Part shown: positions 1 through 8,191 of the stretch, in pieces
Numbering within the stretch: position 1 is the stretch's first letter
Layout of the letters: every line of letters starts with the position of its first letter
The notes under the pieces: model-generated
Told to the model about the DNA's origin: nothing
The model's input: only the letters and a program-made list of their open reading frames with translations
The model's database searches: none
Source: Chryseobacterium sp. MYb7
GTDB taxonomy: Bacteria > Bacteroidota > Bacteroidia > Flavobacteriales > Weeksellaceae
Assembly (NCBI RefSeq): GCF_002979455.1
Contig: NZ_PCOU01000036.1
Coordinates: 1-50,217, forward strand
Direction of reading: 5' to 3'
DNA length: 50,217 bases
Program-made: the position numbers and the translations under genes

Positions 1-59
1 TTTTTATTATATCTGAATTTATAATCTAAAAGTGTAATTTTTTTGTGTATTTTAGTTCT

Positions 60-332
60 ATGCACAATTGCTATATCCTTCATTCCAAAACTTTAGATAA
101 ATTCTATATCGGACATTCTTCAGAATCTTTACAAGAAAGATTAAGAAAGCATCTGTCTGATCACAAAGGATTTACGTCAAAAGCTAAAGATTGGACACTT
201 GTTTATTTTGAAACTTTAAAATCTAAATCTCTAGCATATAGAAGAGAAAGGGAAATTAAAGCCTGGAAAAGTAAATCAAAAATTCAAAAACTCATACAGT
301 CAGCAGAAAAGATAGAGCATCCCGATTTTTAA
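60..332 (+). CDS. Small GIY-YIG nuclease domain protein
   Basis: This 90-aa protein is essentially one GIY-YIG nuclease domain. The N-terminus carries the YIL...FYIGHS version of the GIY-YIG motif (residues about 5-18), then the conserved arginine region (LQERLRKHLSDH) and a RREREIKAWK stretch typical of the small UvrC-like family. I chose the ATG at 60 because the domain starts immediately after it; a GTG at 45 would add only five residues. The last residues, IEHPDF, are encoded by sequence that is itself the D-stem and anticodon arm of a tRNA-Arg-like remnant (311-367), and the stop codon lies inside the palindromic arm. Such small GIY-YIG genes are common in Flavobacteriia. Nuclease activity is inferred from the family. 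The association with tRNA 3' ends suggests an element that targets tRNA genes, which is inference. Confidence 0.85.
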   Translation: MHNCYILHSKTLDKFYIGHSSESLQERLRKHLSDHKGFTSKAKDWTLVYFETLKSKSLAYRREREIKAWKSKSKIQKLIQSAEKIEHPDF

Positions 333-367
333 TCGGGACGTCAAAGGTTCGAATCCTTTCGCGCTCA
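311..367 (+). pseudogene. tRNA-Arg 3' portion fused to the GIY-YIG gene
   Basis: From GATAGAGCAT onward this matches the intact tRNA-Arg(TCT) at 16328-16401 through the variable region, T arm and acceptor 3' strand. The anticodon arm is replaced by CCCGA-TTTTTAA-TCGGG. The 5' acceptor strand and most of the D arm are missing, so it cannot fold as a complete tRNA. It overlaps the end of the nuclease coding region. Confidence 0.75.
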
Positions 368-371
368 CATA

Positions 372-401
372 AAGACTTACTATTTTTAGTAAGTCTTTTT
401 T
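372..401 (+). terminator. Intrinsic terminator after the tRNA remnant
   Basis: A perfect 10-bp stem (AAGACTTACT / AGTAAGTCTT) with a 6-nt loop is followed by a T tract. It is nearly identical to the terminator behind the intact tRNA-Arg at 16406-16435, which indicates that both loci derive from the same tRNA transcription unit. Confidence 0.85.
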
Positions 402-463
402 GTTTTTCATGGTTTTCATTGATCAAAAATAAAATCTTATACAGAGAAACTATTAATACAAGA

Positions 464-1030
464 TTAATTATCTGTAAAGTATTGCCCAAACCATTGATCA
501 AAACTTTCTTTATATTGAGCCTGAGCATTTTTAATCAGTAAATCAGGTTCTTCAATTTGATTTAAATCATAATCTCCTTTCATCCACGTCAAATATTCGT
601 TTAAATCTTCACTTTCTTCATAATCGTCTTCGTCTTTATAAAAATAAGCCTCATCGAAATCTACTGAAATTTCAGTGTCAAAAGTGAGTAAATGTAAAAG
701 TTGTACCATATTTTCAGCAACAATATGGACACCTCCTTCATCTCCAAAAACCACAACAGGCATTTTATGTAAAGGCTGATCCGTTCCGTTATTCCAGATG
801 GCATAGAATGAACCGGAACCATTGGCCTGAGCAAAAGGCAGCATACTATTCAAAAAAATTTCGTCATCACTCCAACTTTTCAATCCGGATTTACGATCAA
901 TTAAAACACCAAAACCTTGTGAATAGTTTTCAAACGATGAAATAGTATTCTGGAAATAGATTAGTTTTTCAAGCTCTACAGGAATTTCACTCAAACTCAA
1001 ATTCTGTTTAAATTCTGCAATATCTACCAT
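464..1030 (-). CDS. SMI1/KNR4 (SUKH)-like protein
   Basis: This is a 188-aa acidic cytoplasmic protein without a signal peptide. Its central part (GFGVLIDRKSG..., then NGSGSFYAIWNNG and PVVVFGDEGGVHIVAENM) resembles the SUKH/SMI1-KNR4 fold found in immunity-like and housekeeping proteins. The C-terminal third is rich in Asp and Glu. I chose the ATG at 1030; a TTG two codons upstream is possible but less likely. No toxin gene is adjacent, so an immunity role is not supported by context. The fold assignment is by motif feel only, and the function is unknown. Confidence 0.7.
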   Translation of the reverse strand: MVDIAEFKQNLSLSEIPVELEKLIYFQNTISSFENYSQGFGVLIDRKSGLKSWSDDEIFLNSMLPFAQANGSGSFYAIWNNGTDQPLHKMPVVVFGDEGGVHIVAENMVQLLHLLTFDTEISVDFDEAYFYKDEDDYEESEDLNEYLTWMKGDYDLNQIEEPDLLIKNAQAQYKESFDQWFGQYFTDN

Positions 1031-1289
1031 GATCAATTATATGGGATTAATAAAATTTATAAAATGAAAGAAGAACAGCAAATTTATTAACTATCTTTAA
1101 TTTTCCGGGTATCTTTTATATTAATTTAACAACATAAACATTCTGTTTTTCTTCCAAAACATACCTCACAACTCAATCATTTTCAATAGATTACATTAAA
1201 AAAAACTATTGATTACATAAAATATCTTTTTCGTTATTATAAAATACTTATATTTACCACCAAGGAGTTCTTAAAACCTTCTTTATCAA

Positions 1290-1466
1290 CCGAAACTGGT
1301 TACACTTAGCTGTGTATTAAAAGGGAATCGTGTGAAAATCACGAACTGTCGCGCAACTGTAAGTAACAAATAAAAAGTTTTTATCCATTGATATCCACTG
1401 TATATTTTTCATATGGGAAGGATGATAAAAACCGTTACAAGTCAGGAGACCTGCCTATTTCGTATT
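1290..1466 (+). promoter_or_regulatory. Cobalamin (AdoCbl) riboswitch
   Basis: The hallmark order of the cobalamin aptamer is visible. TTAAAAGGGAA is followed by a hairpin TCGTG-(loop)-CACGA at 1328-1344, then CTGTCGCGCAACTGTAA (P4/L5 region), a variable insert of roughly 75 nt, and finally the B12-box-like GTCAGGAGACCTGCC at 1441-1455. The next complete gene on the same strand is prpB at 1916. No B12 transport or synthesis gene lies downstream. TGCG at 1522-1525 could form the L5-L13 kissing interaction with CGCA of the core. A T-run at 1552-1558 may belong to the expression platform. Confidence 0.88.
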
Positions 1467-1915
1467 GACGATGCTTTCGCGATTTGAAGCTTACAGTCAG
1501 GTATGATACGATATGGATATAGTGCGGTAACTTTTTTATCAAACTGTGTTATTTTTTTGAGATGAATATGAGTGTACACTAGGTGCTTCTCATGATTTTA
1601 TAACTCATTCGTATCCTCTTTCCGTAATTTTCTTTTTTCATAAAGCACCGCGAAGTTTACAAAGAACTTTTTATTGGATTTAATCAATGTAAAAAGTGAT
1701 GGTGTACCAAAGCAATCTTAATTATTCGTGGAGTCGCAACAGGTTTATTTTACAGACCCGGACAATCAGAATTTTTCAAAATTCTCAACATCTGCACGAC
1801 TGTATGATTTCTCAATTCATTTCCCGCCTTTTCTTTTTTATTCAAAAGCTAAGTCTTAACAGATCTTCTGCTTCTTCACTGATAAACAAATTTCAATTCA
1901 ACAATACATATTAAA
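1467..1915 (+). other. Long leader between riboswitch and prpB
   Basis: About 450 nt lie between the riboswitch and the first gene. They hold an imperfect hairpin (CGTAT...ATACG, 1461-1511) and a T7 run at 1552-1558. There is also a perfect palindrome AGTGTACACT (1571-1580), a related TGGTGTACCA (1700-1709), and an inverted repeat GAATTTT-TC-AAAATTC (1769-1784). A 72-codon open frame at 1696-1914 has low-complexity composition, begins with GTG and resembles no family I know, so I do not call it a gene. Confidence 0.5.
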
Positions 1916-2824
1916 ATGATCAAAAATGAAAACTGGAAGTCACCCGGCTTAAAATTCCGGGAGGCCATGGAAAAAGAAAATCCCCTCCAGATTGTGGGAG
2001 CCATCAATGCAAACCATGCATTACTGGCACAGCAGGCTGGTTTTAATGCTATTTATCTTTCAGGAGGAGGGGTTGCGGCAGGGTCTTTAGGAATTCCTGA
2101 TTTAGGAATTACTACTCTGGATGACGTACTCATAGATGTTCAGCGTATTACTAATATTTGTGATCTCCCCCTTTTGGTAGATATTGATACAGGATTTGGG
2201 CCTTCTGCCTTTAATGTTGCCCGAACGATAAAATCATTAATTAAAGCAGGAGCAGCAGCCATTCACATTGAAGATCAGGTAGGTGCAAAACGCTGTGGAC
2301 ACCGTCCCGGCAAAGAAATCGTAAGCAAGGAAGAAATGGTAGACCGGCTTAAAGCTGCTGTGGATGCCCGTACTGATGAACATTTCGTTATTGGAGCAAG
2401 AACAGATGCTTTTGCTAATGAAGGTCTGGAAAAAACTTTAGAAAGAGCCATTGCTTATAAAGAAGCTGGCGCAGACTTCATTTTTGCCGAAGCAGTGCCT
2501 GATTTAAGCTTTTATCAAAAATTTGTTGACGCTACTGGAATCCCTGTACTGGCCAATATTACGGAATTTGGGATGATCAAAATGTATACTGTAGAAGAAT
2601 TAAAAAATGCAGGTGTAGGACTTATCCTCTACCCTCTTTCCGCCTTCAGAGCAGCCAATAAAGCAGCGCAGAATGTATACCAGCATATCCGTAAAGACGG
2701 AACGCAAGCCCATGTTCTGGATACAATGCAGACCAGAGAAGAACTCTATCAAAGCATTGGCTACTATAATTATGAACAAAAATTAGATAACCTTTTTAAA
2801 CAAAATACTCATGTCAACGAATAG
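1916..2824 (+). CDS. prpB: 2-methylisocitrate lyase
   Basis: This 302-aa protein belongs to the isocitrate lyase/PEP mutase superfamily. It cleaves 2-methylisocitrate to pyruvate and succinate, the last step of the methylcitrate cycle. The diagnostic catalytic loop KRCGH is present (Cys at about residue 127, in VGAKRCGHRPGKE), with the metal-binding DIDTGFG segment at about 89-95 and IEDQ at about 118. The length matches the family. It is the first gene of the operon behind the riboswitch, and its 3' end overlaps prpC by 14 bp, which suggests translational coupling. Assignment is confident because prpC and prpD follow. Confidence 0.95.
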   Translation: MIKNENWKSPGLKFREAMEKENPLQIVGAINANHALLAQQAGFNAIYLSGGGVAAGSLGIPDLGITTLDDVLIDVQRITNICDLPLLVDIDTGFGPSAFNVARTIKSLIKAGAAAIHIEDQVGAKRCGHRPGKEIVSKEEMVDRLKAAVDARTDEHFVIGARTDAFANEGLEKTLERAIAYKEAGADFIFAEAVPDLSFYQKFVDATGIPVLANITEFGMIKMYTVEELKNAGVGLILYPLSAFRAANKAAQNVYQHIRKDGTQAHVLDTMQTREELYQSIGYYNYEQKLDNLFKQNTHVNE

Positions 2825-3965
2825 CGAACCAACATTTAAGCCTAAAAAAAGCGTAGCTCTTTCCGGAGTAACCGCAGGTAATACCGCTCTTTGCAGTGTA
2901 GGAAAAAGTGGAAATGATCTTCATTACAGAGGTTATGATATTTTGGATCTTGCAGAAAGAGCACAATTCGAAGAAGTAGCCTACCTACTAATCTATGGTC
3001 AGCTACCCACTGAAGCTCAATTAAAAAATTATAAAGCAAAATTAAAATCACTGAGAGGGCTACCCCACTCTGTAAGAAATATCTTAAAAAGTATTCCGGC
3101 AGCGGCGCATCCAATGGATGTTATGCGTTCTATGGTTTCAGCAATAGGAAGCATTCAGCCTGAAAAAGATGACCACAATGTGGCTGGGGCAAGAGATATT
3201 GCAGACAAATTACTGGCATCATTCAGTTCCGGACTTTTATACTGGTATCACTATACCCACAACGGAAAAGAGATTAATGTGGAGACTGATGATGATACTA
3301 TTGGCGGACATTTTCTTCACCTACTACATGGCAAAAAAGCACCAGATTCTTGGGTAAAAGCAATGGAGATATCTCTAAACCTGTATGCTGAACATGAGTT
3401 TAATGCTTCTACGTTCACTGCCCGTGTTATTGCCGGAACCTCATCAGATTTTTATTCCTGTATCACTGGTGCCATCGGTGCTTTGAGAGGTCCAAAACAT
3501 GGAGGAGCCAATGAAGTGGCTTTCGAAATCCAAAGCCGTTACAACTCTCCTGACGAAGCAGAAGAGGACATTAGAAAACGTATTGCTAACAAAGAAGTAA
3601 TTATCGGATTTGGGCATCCTGTTTACACCATATCGGATCCAAGAAACGTGGTGATAAAAAAAGTAGCCAAAGAACTTTCCGAAGAAGCTGGAGACATGTT
3701 GTTGTATAATATCGCAGAAAGATTGGAAACCGTCATGTGGGAAGAAAAGAAAATGTTCCCTAATCTGGACTGGTTCTCGGCAGTATCTTACCACCTGATG
3801 GGAGTTCCCACGTTGATGTTCACTCCACTATTCGTTATCTCAAGAGTCACAGGATGGAGCGCCCATATTATCGAACAAAGACAGGATGGGAAAATTATCC
3901 GCCCAAGTGCCAATTATACAGGTCCTGAAAATAAAGACTTTGTATCCATCGAAAACAGAAAATAA
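2811..3965 (+). CDS. prpC: 2-methylcitrate synthase
   Basis: This is a 384-aa citrate synthase family enzyme that condenses propionyl-CoA with oxaloacetate. Recognisable elements are the N-terminal LHYRGYDI segment, the GALRGPKHGGANE active-site region (His), the FGHPVY motif with the second catalytic His, and a C-terminal RPSANYTGP. The short form and position between prpB and prpD indicate methylcitrate synthase rather than the housekeeping citrate synthase. The ATG at 2811 lies inside the end of prpB. Some side activity on acetyl-CoA is common in the family. Confidence 0.94.
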   Translation: MSTNSEPTFKPKKSVALSGVTAGNTALCSVGKSGNDLHYRGYDILDLAERAQFEEVAYLLIYGQLPTEAQLKNYKAKLKSLRGLPHSVRNILKSIPAAAHPMDVMRSMVSAIGSIQPEKDDHNVAGARDIADKLLASFSSGLLYWYHYTHNGKEINVETDDDTIGGHFLHLLHGKKAPDSWVKAMEISLNLYAEHEFNASTFTARVIAGTSSDFYSCITGAIGALRGPKHGGANEVAFEIQSRYNSPDEAEEDIRKRIANKEVIIGFGHPVYTISDPRNVVIKKVAKELSEEAGDMLLYNIAERLETVMWEEKKMFPNLDWFSAVSYHLMGVPTLMFTPLFVISRVTGWSAHIIEQRQDGKIIRPSANYTGPENKDFVSIENRK

Positions 3966-3998
3966 AAAATCAATTCATAATTAAACTAAAAAATAAAG

Positions 3999-5450
3999 AT
4001 GTCATCACACATTTCAAACGAAAGACCACAACCAGATCAGGTATTAACAGATATTGCAGATTATGTACTAAACTATGAAATCAAAAACGATTTAGCCTGG
4101 AAAACAGCTCACTACTGTTTATTAGACACGATTGGATGCGGATTGGAAGCGCTGACTTATCCTGCATGTACCAAACTTTTAGGACCTATTGTAAAAGGTA
4201 CCGTAGTTCCGAATGGTGCTAAAGTTCCGGGGACTCAGTTTCAATTAGATCCTATACAGGCTGCTTTCAACATTGGAGCCATTATCCGTTGGTTAGATTT
4301 CAATGATACTTGGTTGGCCGCTGAATGGGGACATCCTTCAGACAATCTGGGAGGAATTTTAGCAACAGCAGACTGGCTTTCAAGAACAAATATTGCAGAA
4401 GGAAAAGCTCCGTTAAAAATGAAACAGGTTCTGGAAGCCATGATCATGGCTCATGAAATCCAGGGAGTAATTGCGTTGGAAAACTCCTTCAATAAAGTAG
4501 GCTTAGACCATGTTTTATTGGTAAAACTAGCCTCTACAGCCGTTGTTGGAAAACTGATCGGTTTAACCCGTGATGAACTGATCAATGCCGTTTCATTAGC
4601 ATTTGTTGACGGACAGTCTTTAAGAACCTACCGTCATGCACCTAATACAGGAAGCCGCAAATCATGGGCTGCAGGAGATGCTACTTCAAGAGCTGTGCGT
4701 CTGGCATTAATTGCGCAAACAGGCGAAATGGGTTATCCATCAGTATTAACAGCGAAGACATGGGGATTCTATGATGTATCTTTCAAAGGAAATGAATTCA
4801 AATTCCAGAGAGATTACGGTTCTTATGTTATGGAAAATGTTTTGTTTAAAATTTCATTCCCTGCGGAATTCCACTCTCAGACAGCTGTAGAAGCAGCCAT
4901 GACTTTACACCATCAATTAAAAGAATCAGGAAAATCTGCTGAGGATATCAAAAAAATAACCATTCGCACCCACGAAGCCTGTATCCGTATCATTGATAAA
5001 AAAGGTCCATTAAACAACCCTGCTGACCGTGACCATGCTATTCAGTACATGGTAGCAGTTCCATTGATCTTCGGAAGACTGACCGCCGCAGATTATGAAG
5101 ATAACATAGCATCAGATCCAAGAATTGATATCCTTCGTGATAAAATTGAATGTGTGGAAGACCTACAGTTTACTACAGATTATCATGATCCGGAAAAACG
5201 TTCCATTGCCAATGCTTTAACAGTAGAATTAAACGATGGAACTGTCTTGGAGGAAATCGTTGTGGAATATCCAATCGGCCACAAACGCAGAAGAGATGAA
5301 GGAATTCCTGAACTGATCAAAAAATACAAAGTAAACCTTGCCAGGATTTTCCCGGAAAAACAACAGAGAATTGTATTAGAAAATTCTTTAGAATACGATA
5401 CCCTTATTAATCTGGATGTCAACAAATTTGTTGATCTGCTGGTAATATAA
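3999..5450 (+). CDS. prpD: 2-methylcitrate dehydratase
   Basis: This 483-aa protein is of the MmgE/PrpD family. It dehydrates 2-methylcitrate to 2-methylaconitate, and an aconitase encoded elsewhere would rehydrate it to 2-methylisocitrate. The protein shows family features such as CLLDTIGCGLEAL near the N-terminus, LDFNDTWLAAEWGHPSDN at about 97-114, and SFPAEFHSQTAVEAA in the second domain. The length is typical of bacterial PrpD. It starts 33 bp after prpC. No acnD/prpF pair is present, so this locus uses the PrpD route. Confidence 0.94.
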   Translation: MSSHISNERPQPDQVLTDIADYVLNYEIKNDLAWKTAHYCLLDTIGCGLEALTYPACTKLLGPIVKGTVVPNGAKVPGTQFQLDPIQAAFNIGAIIRWLDFNDTWLAAEWGHPSDNLGGILATADWLSRTNIAEGKAPLKMKQVLEAMIMAHEIQGVIALENSFNKVGLDHVLLVKLASTAVVGKLIGLTRDELINAVSLAFVDGQSLRTYRHAPNTGSRKSWAAGDATSRAVRLALIAQTGEMGYPSVLTAKTWGFYDVSFKGNEFKFQRDYGSYVMENVLFKISFPAEFHSQTAVEAAMTLHHQLKESGKSAEDIKKITIRTHEACIRIIDKKGPLNNPADRDHAIQYMVAVPLIFGRLTAADYEDNIASDPRIDILRDKIECVEDLQFTTDYHDPEKRSIANALTVELNDGTVLEEIVVEYPIGHKRRRDEGIPELIKKYKVNLARIFPEKQQRIVLENSLEYDTLINLDVNKFVDLLVI

Positions 5451-5463
5451 TCTAATTCAAAAG

Positions 5464-5501
5464 TTGAGAGTGAAAATTCACTCTCAGCTTTTCACTCTCA
5501 A
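5464..5501. repeat. Hairpin repeat between prpD and mmsA
   Basis: A perfect 13-bp inverted repeat, TTGAGAGTGAAAA (5464-5476) with TTTTCACTCTCAA (5489-5501), encloses 12 nt that include a third copy of the arm core (TTCACTCTCA). It has no T tract on the plus strand, so it is more likely an mRNA-processing or stabilising hairpin than a terminator. The arm can alternatively pair with the inner copy. Confidence 0.7.
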
Positions 5502-5511
5502 TCTAAAAATC

Positions 5512-7008
5512 ATGTCACAAAAAGTAAAAATATTAATCAACGGAAATTTTATAGAAAGTAAAGCTGCAGAGCATCTTCCCGTAGAAAATCCTGCCACTCA
5601 GGAAATTCTTGCAGAAGTTCCTTTAACGGAATTGTCTGAAATAGATCAAGCCATAGACGCAGCTAAAGAAGCCTTCAAAACATGGAAAGAAGTAGCCATC
5701 CCGGAAAGAGCAAGATTTTTTCTAAAATACCAGCAGCTTTTAAAAGAAAATCAAAAAGAAATTGCCGAAATTCTTTCCAAAGAAAACGGAAAAACATTTC
5801 CTGATGCCATGGGAGATGTATGGCGTGGAATTGAAGTAGTAGAGCACGCCTGCAACATTCCGACACTCATGATGGGAGAAACGGTTGAAAATGTGGCAAG
5901 AGGTGTTGATACCTACAGCTATATTCAACCCCTTGGAGTGTGTGCAGGAATTACTCCTTTCAATTTTCCCGCAATGATTCCTCTATGGATGTTTCCAATG
6001 GCCATTGCCTGCGGAAATACCTTTATTTTAAAACCTTCGGAACAAACCCCGATGACTTCTATGAAAATGGCTGAGCTATTTTTAGAAGCAGGTTTTCCTA
6101 AAGGAGTTTTAAATATTGTTCACGGTTCCAAAGATCAGGTGAATCACATTCTGAATCATCCGGAAATCAAAGCCATTTCATTTGTAGGTTCAGTTCCCGT
6201 TGCAGAACATGTCTACCGCACCGGAACCGATAATCTGAAAAGAGTTCAGGCTTTTGGCGGAGCGAAAAATCACATGGTAGTAATGCCGGATGCTAATAAA
6301 GAACAGGTCATCAACAATCTTGTAGGTGCTTCCTGCGGAGCTGCCGGCCAGCGTTGTATGGCCATCAGCGTAGCTGTTTTGGTGGGTGAAGCTCAAAATT
6401 GGGTGGATGATATCAAAAAAGCCTTAAGCACGATTAAACCTGGAATTTGGTCTGATGATTCTGCGGCATTTGGCCCTCTGATCAACAAACAGTCAAAAGA
6501 TAAAGTTTTAAGATTGATTAAAAGCGCTTATGACCAGGGAGCCGAAGTATTGCTTGATGGCAGCAGCTGTAAAGTAGAAGGCTATGAAAACGGACACTTT
6601 GTAGGAGCCACGTTATTCAATAATGTATCAACGGATATGGATATTTACAAAGAAGAAATTTTCGGACCAGCTCTATTATTGCTGAAGGCAGAAACACTGG
6701 ATGAAGCTATTAAAATCATCAATGCCAATCCTTATGGAAACGGAACTTCCATCTTTACGAACTCAGGAGCAGCAGCAAGAAAATTCCAGCACGAAATTGA
6801 AGTGGGACAAATCGGTGTAAATCTTCCGATTCCTGTTCCATTACCGTTTTTCTCTTTTACAGGATGGAGAAAATCATTCTTTGGCGACCTGCATTCTTAC
6901 GGAAAACAGGGTGTTCGTTTTTACACAGAAACCAAAACGATTACAGCCCGTTGGTTTGAAGAAGACATACCTGCAGGTGATCTGAATATGACCATCAGTT
7001 TAAAATAA
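5512..7008 (+). CDS. mmsA: CoA-acylating methylmalonate-semialdehyde dehydrogenase
   Basis: This is a 498-aa aldehyde dehydrogenase superfamily enzyme. It converts methylmalonate semialdehyde to propionyl-CoA with NAD and CoA, joining valine breakdown to the methylcitrate cycle upstream. The catalytic Cys lies in GQRCMAISV (about residue 282). PFNFPAMIPLWM and LKPSEQTP are typical of the MMSDH subfamily, as is the absence of the usual general-base Glu, because AFGGAKNH stands at that position. I chose ATG 5512 because the upstream in-frame TTG would place the hairpin repeat inside the protein. Confidence 0.93.
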   Translation: MSQKVKILINGNFIESKAAEHLPVENPATQEILAEVPLTELSEIDQAIDAAKEAFKTWKEVAIPERARFFLKYQQLLKENQKEIAEILSKENGKTFPDAMGDVWRGIEVVEHACNIPTLMMGETVENVARGVDTYSYIQPLGVCAGITPFNFPAMIPLWMFPMAIACGNTFILKPSEQTPMTSMKMAELFLEAGFPKGVLNIVHGSKDQVNHILNHPEIKAISFVGSVPVAEHVYRTGTDNLKRVQAFGGAKNHMVVMPDANKEQVINNLVGASCGAAGQRCMAISVAVLVGEAQNWVDDIKKALSTIKPGIWSDDSAAFGPLINKQSKDKVLRLIKSAYDQGAEVLLDGSSCKVEGYENGHFVGATLFNNVSTDMDIYKEEIFGPALLLLKAETLDEAIKIINANPYGNGTSIFTNSGAAARKFQHEIEVGQIGVNLPIPVPLPFFSFTGWRKSFFGDLHSYGKQGVRFYTETKTITARWFEEDIPAGDLNMTISLK

Positions 7009-7015
7009 GTTTTCT

Positions 7016-8176
7016 ATGGAATTCAACCTAAATCAAGATCAATTGGCGTTTCAGGATGCCGCAAGAAGATTTGCAGATAAAGAACTGGCACCTTATGCTT
7101 CGGAATGGGATGCTCAGAAGATATTTCCGAGAGAAGCTATCGCGAAAGCCGGAGAACTGGGTTTTTGCGGAGTATATACCCGTGAAGATGCCGGAGGTCT
7201 GGGATTATCGCGGCTTGACGCCACCATTATATTTGAAGAACTCGCTGCAGCCTGTCCTTCCACTACCGCCTACATTACCATACACAATATGGTTTCATGG
7301 ATGATTGATGAATTTGGGAATGAAGAGATCAGAAAACAATTATGTCCGGATTTGTCATCAGGAGTATTATTAGGATCCTATTGTCTTACTGAGCCGGGTT
7401 CCGGTTCAGATGCGGCAGCTTTAAAAACGACAGCAATAAAAAATGGGAACAAATACATCATTAACGGGACAAAAGCATTTATCTCCGGGGCAGGCGAAAG
7501 TGATATACTCATTGTAATGGCTCGTACAGGAGATTCCGGTCCCAAAGGAATCAGTGCTTTTGTGGTTCCGGCCAATTCTAAAGGAATCAGTTTCGGGGAA
7601 AAAGAGAAAAAATTAGGTTGGAATACCCAGCCGACACGCTTTGTTTTCTTTGATCATGTGGAAGTAGATGAAAAATATCTTTTAGGAGAATTAGGAGAAG
7701 GCTTTAAAATAGCTTTGAAAGGTCTGGATGGCGGACGCATCAATATCGGAACATGCTCTGTAGGAGCTGCACAGGGAGCCATTAATCAGGCCAGAAAATA
7801 TATGCATGAAAGGAAGCAGTTCGGAAAATCACTGGCACAGTTTCAGTCGCTGCAGTTTAAAATAGCTGATATGGCAACAGAGCTTGTGGCAGCCCGCCAG
7901 ATGGTTCATTTAGCCGCTTTCAAATTAGATTCTAAAGACACAAATGCTACTACTTACTGTGCTATGGCAAAACGCCTGGCTACCGATATGTGCTTCAATA
8001 TTTGTAATGAAGCATTACAGATATTAGGCGGATATGGATGTACACAGGATTTTCCGGTGGAACGCCTTATGCGTGATGCAAGAATACATCAGATAGTAGA
8101 AGGAACCAACGAAATTATGAAACTGGTGATTTCAAGAAAGATTTTAGAAGAAGGAGCCATGATACAAATCCGTTAA
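7016..8176 (+). CDS. Acyl-CoA dehydrogenase, probably isobutyryl-CoA dehydrogenase
   Basis: This is a 386-aa flavoprotein of the acyl-CoA dehydrogenase family. The FAD/substrate region YCLTEPGSGSDAA, the RTGDSGPKGISAFVV strand and the C-terminal GGYGCTQDFPVERLMRDARI signature are all present. The catalytic base is the Glu of QIVEGTNE (about residue 362), the position used by short-chain and isobutyryl-type enzymes. It starts 7 bp after mmsA, and the next genes continue the valine pathway. Isobutyryl-CoA to methacrylyl-CoA is therefore the best guess, although a broader branched or short-chain specificity cannot be excluded. Electrons would go to ETF, which is not encoded here. Confidence 0.88.
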   Translation: MEFNLNQDQLAFQDAARRFADKELAPYASEWDAQKIFPREAIAKAGELGFCGVYTREDAGGLGLSRLDATIIFEELAAACPSTTAYITIHNMVSWMIDEFGNEEIRKQLCPDLSSGVLLGSYCLTEPGSGSDAAALKTTAIKNGNKYIINGTKAFISGAGESDILIVMARTGDSGPKGISAFVVPANSKGISFGEKEKKLGWNTQPTRFVFFDHVEVDEKYLLGELGEGFKIALKGLDGGRINIGTCSVGAAQGAINQARKYMHERKQFGKSLAQFQSLQFKIADMATELVAARQMVHLAAFKLDSKDTNATTYCAMAKRLATDMCFNICNEALQILGGYGCTQDFPVERLMRDARIHQIVEGTNEIMKLVISRKILEEGAMIQIR

Positions 8177-8191
8177 TTCAAAAGATTAAAA

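Noticed and set aside
1696..1914. 72-codon plus-strand frame between the riboswitch and prpB
   Set aside because: It begins with GTG, is rich in Phe, Ser, Asn and Ile as expected of AT-rich noncoding sequence, and matches no family I know. It was kept only as part of the leader description.
2842..3114. Minus-strand frame opposite prpC
   Set aside because: This is an antisense shadow of a well-supported coding region; the same applies to the long antisense frames opposite prpD, mmsA, kdpB, the Oar-like receptor and SusC.
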